Source: Trifolium pratense (taxonomy: Eukaryota > Streptophyta > Magnoliopsida > Fabales > Fabaceae). From it: 64,000 nucleotides of DNA. Both the position numbers and the translations under genes were made by a program. The notes beneath the pieces are model-generated. The model was not told the origin of the DNA. It saw only the letters and a list, made by a program, of their open reading frames with translations, and made no database searches. This document shows, piece by piece, positions 34,926-46,290 of this stretch (position 1 is its first letter; each line of letters starts with the position of its first letter). The stretch lies in NCBI RefSeq assembly GCF_020283565.1, contig NC_060059.1, positions 39,114,338-39,178,337 on the forward strand. Reading direction: 5' to 3'.

Positions 34926-35560
34926 ATGCCAACTGCAACGACGGTTAATGATCAGATTGACTGTCTTCATACTTCAATAGCACAAACTTTTCCCAATAGA
35001 AAACGTAAGAGGGTTAATGATCAGAATCTGGGTAACGAACCTCCAGAAGCACAACCAGAAGAACATGCACAAGATGGGAATGAAATAGTTATAACGGTTA
35101 ATGATCAGATTGAACCGCCTCATACTTCAACCGCAACAGCGGTTAATGAACAGATTGACCCGCCTGTTAATGATCAGATTGACCCGGCGGTTAATGATCA
35201 GATTGACCCGAGGGTTAATGATCAGATTCCGCCTCATCATTAACCGCCGGGTCAATCTGATCATTAACAGGCGGGTCAATCTGATCATTAACAGACGGAT
35301 CAATCTGATCATTAACAGCTGTTGCGGTTGAAGTATGAGGCGGTTCAATCTGATCATTAACCGTTATAACTATTTCATTCCCATCTTGTGCATGTTCTTC
35401 TGGTTGTGCTTCTGGAGGTTCGTTACCCAGATTCTGATCATTAACCCTCTTACGTTTTCTATTGGGAAAAGTTTGTGCTGTTGAAGTATGAAGAGGGTCA
35501 ATCTGATCATTAACTGTCGTTGCAGTTGAAGTATGAGGCGGGTCAATCTGATCATTAACC
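34926..35560. repeat. head-to-head inverted repeat of a coding-like sequence, arms about 300 bp
   Basis: The plus strand of 34926-35236 and the minus strand of about 35545-35245 encode nearly the same peptide: VNDQID repeats, then FPNRKRKRVNDQNLGNEPPE, then EEHAQDGNEIVITVNDQIEP. The arms meet with only about ten bases of spacer at 35236-35246. Within each arm a 24-bp unit around GTTAATGATCAGATTGACCC is repeated. A transcript in either direction would fold into a long double-stranded hairpin. Confidence 0.9.
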
Positions 35561-35693
35561 GCCGTTGAAGTATGAGGCGGAATCTGATCATTAACAGGCG
35601 GGTCAATCTGATCATTATGCAGTTGATTCGCAGCATTACTACTGCTACTGCTACTACCCAGTTGATTCGCAGCAGGCACTTTTAATTTATTTT
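35215..35693 (-). pseudogene. unrecognised low-complexity protein fragment (VNDQIDP repeats, RKRKR patch)
   Basis: The minus-strand arm is the longer version and is probably the source of the inverted copy. Its frame runs from a possible acceptor (TTTTAACAG) at about 35725 through a Ser-rich patch, VNDQIDPP repeats and a nuclear-localisation-like RKRKRV to a stop in the spacer. There is no ATG at its start and no recognised domain. It could be a captured exon of a larger gene or a transposon-encoded tail. Confidence 0.4.
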
Positions 35694-35724
35694 TTTTCTG
35701 GTAACTACTCTTCTGTTAAAATAC

Positions 35725-36674
35725 GACGTATATCTGTTTACGGGATATCGATCTCTTGGCTGCGGTCTGTCTACTCTCAAACTGTATATACCATCGTCAT
35801 TCCTCTGTAATACTGAAAAAAGGAAACAAATATATGTGAATAAAAAACTAGAATCTCTTGTAAATAACAAAATAGGAAACTAAAATATATTTTCCAACAC
35901 TTTGGATTGCTCTACTTCAATTATTACCAAGGTTTCTCCTTTGGTTGGAAACAAACGACAGCGCCAAAGTAGTTGCCATGATCAATTTCTCTTTGCATGC
36001 TGCGTCCATACCATCAAGCAACAAATGGTTGAAATCGTCCATATTATCCATCTGTTCAAACTCAAATCAACAGAAGTTAAGGATTCCGCTTACAAAAAGT
36101 TAAAGTCAAGATGGTTCGGTCCTTTCAAAAACAAAAAGGTGTTCCCATATATTATTGTTTGAAATTACTGCTAGTGCTTTGCATTATTTATAAGTAATTT
36201 TTCCTTCTAAATTTCCCCTTGTGTTTTCGAAAAGTTGCATACAAATTCAAATGAGCTAAAACTTTATCTCAAATAGCATTCACCAATGTTTTCAAATATC
36301 CATCAATCGAAAGCTAAAATTTTAATTATTCAGTATCAACGAGTACAATCAATAATTTCAATTTCAGTAAACCATCAATATCAAATCATCATTTTGCTGT
36401 TGTGACTCTTAGGCTATAAGTACAACTTCCCCTCTCACTAATAGTTCGCTATATTAATCTACTAGTTGTTTTCTTAATTTCTTTACGTTTAATTATATTA
36501 AGCTATTGTTGGCTATATTAATCTACTAGTTGATTGGGAATTTAGGAGCTATATATCTATAATTAGTTGAATTATTGTGATTAGTAACCAACCAAATATC
36601 TCTTGCACATTATGTTTTTGACTTTATCAGTAGTAGGCTCTTTCACCTCCTTTTCAAAAGATAGAAAAGTAGGC
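35725..36674. other. intergenic, no gene seen
   Basis: Apart from a possible upstream minus-strand exon at about 35700-35815 (frame RNDDGIYSLRVDRPQPRDRY after a CAG), I see only AT-rich sequence with no family resemblance. Confidence 0.35.
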
Positions 36675-37583
36675 TCATACACCTTTAAACTTTATGTTAA
36701 TTCTACTAATACCTTTAAACAAAACAATGCAAGAAAGACGGTCTCCCATCCATAAAAAAGCCCCAAACGGTGCAACATCCACTCGTGGAGGTGGTAGTGG
36801 ATACTCTCTTATAATAATTTCCCTGTCAACATCCATCACAGTCACTCCATCCCTTGTTATCCAATAAACATCATTTTCTCCATTATAAACTGGTTCCCAA
36901 AAAAAAGCACACTCAAGGATAGCTTCTTTTCTAGCTATCTCTTTCCATGTGTTATCAACTCCAATTGTTAGGACGTAGAAAACATACCAGTTGACCCCCG
37001 AAACATTTAGGACATCTGTTACAAACAACTTGAATTTGGCAGTGCGAGGAACGCGTGCAATAGTAGATCGAACACCAATGAGCCGTCTTGAACTAGTGGG
37101 TAGACTAGGAATTCTAAAGCAGCACTTAAGGATGGGGTTTACTACAAAAGTTAGTGTAGAAAAAGTACAAAGCAGTAATATCCCATGACAAGTAGCCCTT
37201 ACATGTCCCATTCTGGAAGGTGTTCCCAAAGCAATCCTTTCAGGTTTTCCATTGACATGATCTTGAATATTCAAGAAATAAGAATTTGTGGTTGACTTGT
37301 ACTTAAAAATGTAAAAACCAGGTGGTTTAAGAGGTAGGTAGGCTGAAATAGCAGCAGCCCAAAATTTGGAGACATACCTTGCAGAGTTAAGCAGACACTT
37401 AAGAGGAAGCAAAGTAAGGATAGCAAGCATCAAATCTTGAGAGAGCTCTGAGAACAGAATAAAACTCTTATTACTACTATTCATATACTTGTTGTTTGTT
37501 GCATTATGATCATCATGCGAGTCAGAGTGATAGCAGTTGTTTATAGATTTAAATCTCTTCTGCCTCATAACTACTCTATCCAT
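36675..37583 (-). CDS. F-box protein with F-box-associated-type C-terminus
   Basis: A 302-residue minus-strand protein. The F-box is at about residues 40-85 (FSELSQDLMLAILTLLPLKC then YVSKFWAAAIS). After it come blocks typical of plant F-box-associated domains: CHGILLLC, NPILKCCFRIPSLP, FYVLTIGVDNTWKEIARKE and FFWEPVYNGENDVYWIT. It should act as an SCF substrate receptor. The VCK-W motif of the F-box is changed to VSKFW. The protein ends soon after GDRLSCIVLFKG, shorter than the 370-400 residues usual in this family, so it may be truncated. The ATG at 37583 is the first in frame; the coding region is a single exon preceded by a leader intron. Confidence 0.8.
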   Translation of the reverse strand: MDRVVMRQKRFKSINNCYHSDSHDDHNATNNKYMNSSNKSFILFSELSQDLMLAILTLLPLKCLLNSARYVSKFWAAAISAYLPLKPPGFYIFKYKSTTNSYFLNIQDHVNGKPERIALGTPSRMGHVRATCHGILLLCTFSTLTFVVNPILKCCFRIPSLPTSSRRLIGVRSTIARVPRTAKFKLFVTDVLNVSGVNWYVFYVLTIGVDNTWKEIARKEAILECAFFWEPVYNGENDVYWITRDGVTVMDVDREIIIREYPLPPPRVDVAPFGAFLWMGDRLSCIVLFKGISRINIKFKGV

Positions 37584-37608
37584 TATCTTATCTTGCTTCA
37601 ATCAATCA

Positions 37609-37979
37609 CTGCAGGCATATAGTATAGAGCTGAAATGTCATCATCATCATAATTCATAAGGGTCACTCACTCACACATGAGATTCAAACAAACAAACAAT
37701 TGCAGTTAGGAACCAAATGGATATTTCAAATTCATTTCAGATCTAACTATCAGTCACACTAAATTAAGAGTAAGAGTAAGGTGCAGAAAACAACATATGA
37801 GAGAGAGAGAGACAGAACAGTTTCAAAGAAGGCTAAAGCAGAAGCATCATCAACAGAACAGTTCGATTTGAATTTGGAACAACCCAAAAAGTTAAATAAA
37901 ATAAAAATAATTTCTTTTTAATAGAAAAGAACCCATAATAAATAAAAGATAAAATTTTGATTGAGAAATCTCTCAATAC
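37609..37979 (-). promoter_or_regulatory. leader intron of the minus-strand F-box gene
   Basis: On the minus strand the donor is TTACCAG/GTATTG at 37980/37979 and the acceptor is CCTGCAG ending at 37609, 25 bases before the ATG. The inferred first exon is about 38140-37980. Confidence 0.6.
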
Positions 37980-38167
37980 CTGGTAAATGGAACCTTGGCA
38001 CAGTACGGTAGATCTAGAAGAAGAAGAAGAAGAAAGGCTTCGAAAATCCAAAGGCAACTGAAGCACAAGCAATCCTACTCACTGCAGATCAATCAATAGA
38101 GGAATGCAAAGATTGATAGATTATTGGATCGGAAGTGATTGTGAAGAATTTGGGAACCTAAGTTGGT

Positions 38168-38180
38168 GATATATATAGAT
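38168..38180 (-). promoter_or_regulatory. TATA box of the minus-strand F-box gene
   Basis: The minus strand reads ATCTATATATATC here, about 190 bases before the leader-intron donor, a suitable place for a core promoter with a start near 38140. Confidence 0.55.
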
Positions 38181-39087
38181 ACGATGAAGCGGATAGAAGA
38201 AAACGGATCTGGACGTCATTGAAAACAATACATTCTGCACTTGAACAAAGCCGCGACTTTCAGTGGTGACTGGACGATTCCACCGCCGTCGGTTCCGAGA
38301 TTCGTTGCAGTGAAGTGGTGGTTCTCAACTCAATTCTACTTTACCATATTATGCATCTCTCTGAAACTACATAATGATTTTAAAAATGCAAACCCCCTTT
38401 TTTTTTTGCAACCACCCCGTTCAAATCACTTTTTGTGATGTTTGGATCATTTTGAATTTTCCCTTATTTTTCTTAATTTAAGGGTTGAGTTTCTCTCATT
38501 TTTATTCTTTTTAATTTATCAATTCTTACATTAAAAAAAAGGCATGAGAGAAAATATCAAGAAAAATTGAAGATGATCCAAATCCAATAATCTTTTTTCT
38601 ATATTTTGTAGCGTGTTTTTCATGGCATAAATTCTTATTTCTTGAATATTCAAAACTTATGAGAATGCATGTACTTGAACTCTACAGTACATGATTCGAT
38701 TCCCACGGAAGGCAAAAACTTTACTAGTGGGGTAGAGAAAATCGTGAGGTGATAGTGTCGGGACCACATGAGTTGGTGGGACCTGGGCTGTTACATTTAT
38801 GGAGCTCCTTGATGCTTGGATCGTGACTTGTAAATACCAATTTGGCCAAAATCAGCGATTTTTTTAAGGGTTTAGAGAAGAAAAAAAAGTTGGTGAATGT
38901 GTGTATTGTTTGTGTCTTAAGGTCCATGCATATATATAGGGAAAGCGTTCGCTATCTAGGACGCGAACGCTCCCATGCAAGTTCGCCGTCTAACGTGCGA
39001 ACATTGTTTTTCAAATTTTTCAAAGGGGGTGCCGACACTCCCAAACGGTCACTTCATTTTCACACTCACTTTCTAGGAGGCGCGCCG
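38181..39087. other. intergenic; target region of the solo LTR
   Basis: No gene was recognised. The segment from about 38940 to the insertion is GC-richer and contains GCGTTCGCTATCTAGGACGC with a CGCGAACGC inverse, followed by GGGGGTGCCGACACTCCC. It resumes after the LTR at 41289 and is probably part of an older repeat. Confidence 0.4.
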
Positions 39088-41283
39088 TGTAACGACCCAA
39101 ATTTATTATTCACTATTTAAGTGTTTAATTATTTGGTGACGTGGTTTTTAAGTAAGATAGTAACTTTAAGTTATTTATCGATGATTTTAGTTAACGCGCG
39201 AGTTAGTGAGAGTTAACGCGAGTTGAGCCAAGTTAGTGGGCTTGAAGCCCAATGGGCCTTGTGGACTTGTGAGGAAGGCGCCATATGGCCAAGGGGAAGA
39301 GAGGGAACATTTCATTTTTTTTCTTGTTCTTGTGAGGGTTTAGAGAGAAGGGAGAGCTCAAGGAGCTAGGGCAAGAGCTTGGAGGGGAGATTCGAGGAGC
39401 AATCTTCGTGAGTTCGTCGATCTAAGGTAAGAGAGTAGATTTCATATTCGTGGGTGACTCGAGGAAGGGGAGAATGTCGATTTCTCCTCACCCGAACTTC
39501 CTCCACCCCATTTTCGTTTTAGTTTTGGATGAATTTTCTTAATGGAAATCGATTCTAAGGTTCATAACATGCTTAATATGTTTTTATCATGATGTATGAA
39601 CGAATTTATTGGATAAAAACGAAGTTTATAGATGATTAAACTCAAGAACTTTGTGTTCTTGAGAGTTTTGAGTAAAAGTGTTAAATCTCTACTTTTTCGT
39701 AGTAAAAATTGTAGATCGGTGAAATAAACCGTCCTTTTGTGTTTAGATATGTTTGTTGCACTTGAATACAAACTCATTTGGGATTTATAACATGAAAAAT
39801 GGGATTTTTGGGTGAATTGGTGTGGAAAACGCAGGTTTTGAACTGTCCTGACAGGAGGCGCTCGCTAGGCCCTCGCTCAGCGAATGTGTGGCGAACAGCT
39901 TGCCACAGCTCGCTGCAGCTCGCCATGAGCTGGTGACCCACTGGTGTGGTTCGCTGTGTCTCGCTGAGCCTTCGCTCAGCGAAGGCCTCTGTGACAGCAA
40001 CTTTTTGATAATTGTCTTAAGTGCAATTAGGCACTTGTAACATAGATTTAAGGTATCCTAACATGCAATTAGGTGTTTATAACCATGATTAATTGTATTG
40101 TGATGATAGTTGTTTATTGTATTTGTGGAATATGATTGTGTTGATGATGTTTATTTAAATGTCAAAGAAGTATATTAAGGTGTTAATCAACTTAATAAAG
40201 AAGGATATTAGGATTATGTTATTCTAATAAAGAAGTATATCGAATTATGTTATTCGATAAAGACAGATATTAAGGTATTGATTATCTTAATAAAGACGGA
40301 CGTTGGATAGTGTTCCACGTTATTGTTGATGGGCTATATGCCAAAATTGTTGATGGATATATTCATGAGTTTTGAGTGCATGCATCATGAATATTTAGGG
40401 ATATTGGCTTGTCCAATAAAGAAGGATATCGAACTATATTTGTTTGATAAAGACGGATATCAGAGGTGAGATACTCTGATAAAGACGATGGTACCACATG
40501 CATTAGAGGTGTCTAGAGGACATAACATGAATGTGAAGCATTAGATTGCATTAGGGATTATGTGTGCATTTTATGATAAATAATGTTTGACACATACTTG
40601 GTAAATGTTGATTGTTAATCCGTATGTGAGGAGCAGAGTCCGTCATGACTATAAAATGAACAACGCAGGGTCCGTCATGACCATAATCTGAACAATGTAT
40701 TTGTGGTGTTAGATTACATTAGGAACTTTATGTATATCCCTATTTGTAATTGAGTTATGTGATAATTGTTGACGTATAAGTGATGTTTGAATTATAATTT
40801 GTCTGGTAGATTATAATGGAATGATAGATGTTGGTGAATATGTATAGATGTATGGTATATGCATGATTGTTATTGAGAAGTGTTTAAGTATCATTTACTT
40901 ACACTTATATTTTGAGTATGTTATTTAACTCTCTTTTATGTGTTATGTGCTGGACCGTTGGGGGTCCAGATTCACAGGTTTTGTGGTTATCGATGTCAAG
41001 TCGTCGGTAAAGCTCTGCTCTGATTGTGACACGAGAAAGAGTTTTATATTGTATATAAAGTCTATTGTCTAGGTTGTTTTGTATAATCAATAAATACATT
41101 ATTTGATTCAAAGATTTGTATAAACATTGTTTTACTAATTAATTACATTAGTATTATTTTAATTGAAGAGTGTAATGCTCGAACCATGACTTTTATAATA
41201 ACAAACTTTGATTTTCCGCCGCGTATTTTGAAAAAGATTTTACTAAAGGTAGAAATATATAAATAATGGGTTTGGATGTTACA
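39088..41283. mobile_element. solo LTR, probably Ty3/gypsy
   Basis: The 2196-bp element starts TGTAACGACCC and ends GGATGTTACA, so it has the TG...CA ends with a longer TGTAAC/GTTACA inverse typical of plant gypsy LTRs. A perfect 5-bp duplication CGCCG flanks it (39083-39087 and 41284-41288). There is no internal coding region, so it is a single LTR left by recombination. It contains a CGCTCGCT-rich stretch (39855-39990) and an array of AATAAAGACGGATATTAAGG-like units (40190-40480). A GGTAAGAG donor-like site occurs at about 39426. Confidence 0.88.
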
Positions 41284-41390
41284 CGCCGTGTTCAATTCTC
41301 TATCCACTAGAGCCGTAAAAAAGGCTAAGGGCCGAACCCACTTATTCCTAATTATTAATTTTATTTAATTTTTGACAACTCTAGTTATAT

Positions 41391-41805
41391 GCAGGGGTAT
41401 ATCCATAAAAAAAACACTTTGCAATACAATTAGTTCGATATTATTGGGGCATGAATTTGTTACGTTTGGGCCTACATGGATCCATATATACTTGCACCCC
41501 ATACACAAGAAAATTACTCTTCCAGTCCCCCTATGTTCCTCTAAGGTCCTTTCTGACCAAATTGTCCCTTGTTAGTTTTGGAACTTACGTTTTGAAATGA
41601 CTTTTTTTATTTAAAAAAGTTGATATTTCTGAAGTTACAATCCGAAGTTAACTAATTTCGAAATGTATGTTACAAAGCAATTTTTTTTTTCAATTTTTAA
41701 TATATTTTGGAAGTTACAATCCGAAATTAACTAATTTCAAAACATACGTTCCGAAATGGTCTTTTTGTTTTCAATTTTTTTAATATTTCGGAAGTTTAAT
41801 TTTTT
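41391..41805. repeat. dispersed repeat family, copy A
   Basis: It begins CAGGGGTATATCCATAAAAA and matches copy B (53214-53680) through TTGCACCCCATACACAAGAA and GTTCCTCTAAGGTCC. It ends in subrepeats around TTCCGAAATTAACTAATTTC. It abuts the left edge of the segmental duplication. Confidence 0.8.
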
Positions 41806-43728
41806 TCATACATACATTATCTAAATTTATTTACTACTAGCATTTAATTTGACCTAATTATAGTTTAGGAAATTTGCACTTTAGGAGCATGTTGAAGGAT
41901 TATAGAAAACCAGCTTAAGAAGTATAGTCAATTCCTTAAAGAATCGCCTCAAGACAGAGAACAACCCTTGAGTGCAAAGGCAGAAGGGCGCTTGACTGCA
42001 AGATCCATCTATCAATGTCGAGTGCAAGGTCTGTCACTCAATGAATAAAAGTTAGGCTAGGAATAATAGGCAAATCATCCCCGAGATCTCAAATCATTCG
42101 GTAGAATTGGTGCCTCGATGTTGGCTCTTTGCTACCTATAGTTGTGTTTGTATGTTGGAAGGGTTGGTTTGTTCACCCATTAAAATAGTATATGAGCTAG
42201 GTTGAAAACATTTTGGGTCAGTTCGGTCCATATTTGGCACGGAAATTAGAGCATTGAGAGGACTTTTTCCTAGTATGAGAGAACTGGGAAGGATGCTAAG
42301 CAGTCATGTTTGAAAGTATTTAAGTAGTAAGTCTAACATTAGATGAGTCGTTTCATAACTTCCCCAAAACCTCCTCTATCACAATTAAGAAATCACGAGT
42401 TCGCGATCATGTGTTGATGGAGCAAAAGAAGTAATTCATCAATCAAGTAGCATGTATTAAATTACATCAATCAATATGAAATACAATAAGAAGGTGGACA
42501 AGAGTTTAAATTTGTTCACAACCCATATAAGATCGATGCTACATTTTCAACTCTAAATTTTATCCACAACCAACTTCTAAAGTTAACCATTTCCAACAGA
42601 TGCATCCTCAACATTTATTTCAGAAGAGTTAAAAGTTAAAACAAACCTGATTTCTATTCAACTATATATTATTGAGTATTGACATAAATAGGATGGATTA
42701 AATTGATCATTTTAATTACAATTTGGATTTTATATAGCCTTTTGGAAATGGGACCATATAGAATAGATCACCACTTGTGTTGTGATAAGAGCAAGGCAAG
42801 GTAGCTAGCATGGCTCATCTCTGCTTACAATATTTGAAGACAAGTCAAGGACTAGGAAAGTGGGCGAGTAATACATACATTAATGTAATTATACATTGGT
42901 TTTTGAAAAAATGTAACCTTACCTTAGTCAAAAGTTATTTATAAAATATAGAGTCAAAAGGAAAATGTGCATTCCACGAAGAAGTGGAGTGTTCAGTGCT
43001 CGAACCCCGACTCCTGCACATATAGTTTGATGTCCTTACATGAATATGTTTACACATAAATTGTTTTAAATTTAATTTACTTTTAATCAGAACCAATTTT
43101 ACAGAATCAATCGATTCGAAATAAATTTTTGTCATCGTATAACCGAACATATAGTACTAGAATGGAGTTAATGGAACAAAAATGTGTCTGCAACATGCTT
43201 TGATCCTTAACAATTAATTTGTCCTGGAACTAGTACTCCCTCCGGTCCTTTTTATAAGGAACACTTAGGGCAAAAAATTTGGTCCTTTTTATAAGAAACT
43301 TTGACTAATTTTCAAATGTTTTAAATGTTCAATTTCACTTATGCCCTTATTTATTATGAGAGAGAATTTAAAAATAAGTAAATTAGTTGAATAAAGAGTA
43401 ATTAAATAAGTGTATATATGGAAAAAATTTAAATTTATAAGAGTATTAAATGAAAATAATTATGTTAAATGTGATTCCTTGGTCTGTGTGATTTTTTCAA
43501 ATTGTTTCTTATAAAAAGGACCGGAGGGAGTACTTGTGAGTGTCCCTTACTTGGACCATCCTACTAGTAGTACTAGATGCTTTTGTCTATGGTCCAATTC
43601 TAATAAATCTACATGTCGTGCCTCTTAAATTGGGTGGGGAAAACCAAGGCTCATGCATATAAAGTTTGTTGATGAATCTTACGATTGTGTTTGGTAAATT
43701 GTAGATTGAATTTGAAGCAACTACTACA
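41806..43728. repeat. segmental duplication, right copy (pairs with 33083-34258)
   Basis: It is the longer copy, with about 0.44 kb (41880-42310) and about 0.1 kb (42620-42720) not found in the left copy, plus an inserted MITE at 43236-43530. It includes a SINE fragment at about 42985-43035. No coding region was recognised in either copy. Confidence 0.85.
43236..43530. mobile_element. Stowaway-like MITE, 295 bp, copy 1
   Basis: The ends are inverted CTCCCTCCGGTCCTTTTTAT, with TA on both sides (43234-43235, 43531-43532). The sister segment at about 34050-34080 preserves the uninterrupted AACTAGTACTTGTGAG target. Confidence 0.95.
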
Positions 43729-44584
43729 ACAAAATGAAGTATTGTACTATCAATATAGGAGTGAGTGAGTTGTAAAGCAAAAAGGGGGTGTGATAAATTA
43801 GTTCGGCATATTGCTTTTGCATGAATGTAATAAAACTAAAAATGTACTGTCACAAACATGAAATGGATTTGTTGGGGTCAAATATATCCTTTTATGTTAT
43901 GTGATCAGAATTGGTGGCAAGACCGTTAAAGTTTAACATTGGGGAGTATGTACAAATTAAATATTTTGATGCTTAAGTCACTCTGAAAACGTGAAATGAG
44001 AAATTTTAGGATATGAATTGTATATCTTAATTCTTTGTGAGAAAGTGTTTATATGGGCTCCGATGAGGAGTCGTTGATCATTGATGGGACGGTTATGAAC
44101 GGCACCCCATCAATGAGGTGTTTATTGGCCGTGGAAGCATTGTGATTTGGAAGAATCCGAAGATAGTTGTTATGCTTTGGGTGGTGAGGAGTCAGCCTAT
44201 GAATTGAGCCGGAATAACTATTTCTATCATGAAGACTTTGTGATTCCGTATTGACAATTAAACAATGGTCTATGGTTAGTCTGGAACAATTCATAAATTA
44301 AATATGTTTAATTAATATTTAATTTTTTTAAGTAAGATAATATGGATAAAATTAAAATTAGAATAAAAATTAATAAACTATAAACTAATTGAATTAACTT
44401 ATCAAAACAATATATTAGTACTATATTTTTTAGCCCACTAATTATTTATGCGTGCGTCTATGCATGGGTGGACTCTAAGCTTCCATGGTTGAATTCATTT
44501 GCACCCCATCTTTCCAACTAACAAATACGGGGTGCAAGGAAATTCAACCTTATTAATTCATCCTTTTAACATTATTTTTATTTT
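43729..44584. other. intergenic, no firm gene
   Basis: Region 44049-44294 is less AT-rich and has a minus-strand open frame of about 80 codons with no recognised similarity; it may be an old coding fragment. The rest is AT-rich. Confidence 0.3.
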
Positions 44585-44740
44585 TATTTTTTTTAATGAG
44601 TTTAACAAGTATTTTGAAACATAGTTTAAGATAACCCATACTTTTTTTTTTGTTTACAATGAGCCGGTAATTGAATTCATAACCTATAACATACTACTAA
44701 AACTCCTTACCAGTAGATCAAACCTAGTAACTTTTTTTAA
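44585..44740 (-). repeat. SINE plus its left flank, duplicated copy 1
   Basis: The flank TTAACAAGTATTTTGAAACA and the SINE body recur at 44970-45110. The minus strand has GATCTACTGGTAAGGAG (A-box-like) and AATTCAATTACC in the place of a decayed B box. There is no right-hand target duplication. Confidence 0.65.
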
Positions 44741-45016
44741 AAGTAAAATAAAATTGAAATAAAATTTTTTAAAAGTAATTTTTTAAAAGTAAAATAAAAT
44801 TGAAATATCATAAAAAAATGTGTCACTTCAACAAAAAATGGATTCAGGGACTATTTTTAAAGTAAAATGAAAGTGTAGTGGCAAAATGAAAGGATTTTAA
44901 AATGCAGGGACTAAAACTCAAATGACCCGTAAGTACAGGGACCTTTTGCATATTTAAGCCATTTTATTTTTAATAAGTTTAACAAGTATTTTGAAACATA
45001 GTTTAAGATAACCCAT

Positions 45017-45110
45017 CTTTTTTTTTGGTTTACAATGAGCTGGTGATCGAACTCGTGACCTATAACATACTACCTAAACCTCTTACCACTAGACCAAATT
45101 TAGTGACTTT
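45017..45110 (-). mobile_element. tRNA-derived SINE with 12-bp target duplication
   Basis: It is flanked by AAGATAACCCAT (45005-45016) and AAGATAACCCGT (45111-45122). The minus strand has TTGGTCTAGTGGTAAGAGG (A-box region) and GAGTTCGATCACC (B-box-like), then a tail with an A run at 45017-45026. Confidence 0.8.
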
Positions 45111-45567
45111 AAGATAACCCGTACTAAAATGCAAAAAGAGAGAATTGATTCGGTGCGCCTCATCTATGTTATTTATTTATCACACATAAAAGGTGGTCTC
45201 GTAAATCATTGTTTTCTTATGAAATGAGATTGTCTTTCATTGGTTGTAATTTTGTATCACGTTGACCGCAAAAATGTTACAAAATCACAATTAATACATG
45301 TCCACATTCAATTGTTTTTCAATAACTGCAACAGAAAAAATAAATGTTAATACTAGCTAGTAGAGAGTTTGGTTGCAGATTAAACCATGAGAACAGTGGT
45401 CCCTCGTGCGCCATTACCACTTGTACCGAAAATGACCTTACATTTTTGACGAGGCAAGAGGAGTAAATTAATTAATATTGAGTGTCAACAACATTACTAT
45501 TACTATTCCAATTCATAAATCACAATATTTATAATCTTGTCACCACTACACGTCAATAATTTCAATA

Positions 45568-45862
45568 CTCCCTCCAGTCCTTTTTATAAGGAACACTTAG
45601 GGCAAAAAATTTGGTCCTTTTTATAAGAAACTTTGACCAATTTTCAAATGTTTTAAATGTTCAATTTCACTTATGCCCTTATTTATTATGAGAGAGAATT
45701 TAAAAATAAGTAAATTAGTTGAATAAAGAGTAATTAAATAAGGTTATATATGGAATAAATTTAAATTTATAAGAGTATTAAATGAAAATAATCATGTTAA
45801 ATGTGATTCCTTGATCTGTGTGATTTTTTCAAATTGTTTCTTATAAAAAGGACCGGATGGAG
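45568..45862. mobile_element. Stowaway-like MITE, 295 bp, copy 2
   Basis: It has the same length and nearly the same sequence as the copy at 43236-43530. The ends are CTCCCTCCAGTCC and GGACCGGATGGAG, each with one change, and TA flanks both sides. Confidence 0.95.
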
Positions 45863-45889
45863 TATTTACTACTAGTGTGTTTTGTTTTG

Positions 45890-46290
45890 CAGTAATAACA
45901 TTAAGAAGATATGAGCTTGTAAATTGCGATCCCTTACATGGGAGTTGTATTTGAGTTTAGACATGGTATATGGAGAGACCATTTTTCTTATTTTATGGTG
46001 AAAAGAGACTCAAAAATTGTGATCGAAATGATTTCTGATAACTATAAGTTTAATGGGAGTATTTTTATTTTAGTCAACCGTATTCGAAAGCTACTAAAGT
46101 TGAGATGACATGTACAAATCAATCATATTTGGCGTGAAGGAAATAGAAGTGCTGATTGACTTGCAAATTTTAGCATTTCTATGGATCATTTGAATGTCGC
46201 TTTTGTTCTAGAGACTCATCCTAGTGAACTTCAAAAGATCTTTTTTGATGATTTTTCAGGGGTTTCTAAAAATGTTCAGTTAATCTAGTT
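45890..46290 (+). pseudogene. LINE RNase H remnant
   Basis: The plus strand reads KRDSKIVIEMISDNYKFNGS, then VNRIRKLLK, a stop, then INHIWREGNRSAD, a stop, then LANFSISMDHLN. This is the end of the RNase H-like domain, with the conserved HIWREGNRSAD block. Stops show that it is dead. Confidence 0.75.

Noticed and set aside
34926..35680. Two convergent genes of related sequence
   Set aside because: Both frames are arms of one inverted repeat and run into each other; neither has a convincing start and no domain is known.
37833..38072. Ser-rich open frame upstream of the second F-box gene
   Set aside because: It overlaps the inferred leader exon and leader intron and has no ATG at its start.
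44049..44294. Minus-strand frame of about 80 codons as a gene
   Set aside because: No recognised family, no splice context, and the area is repeat-rich; at most an old coding fragment.
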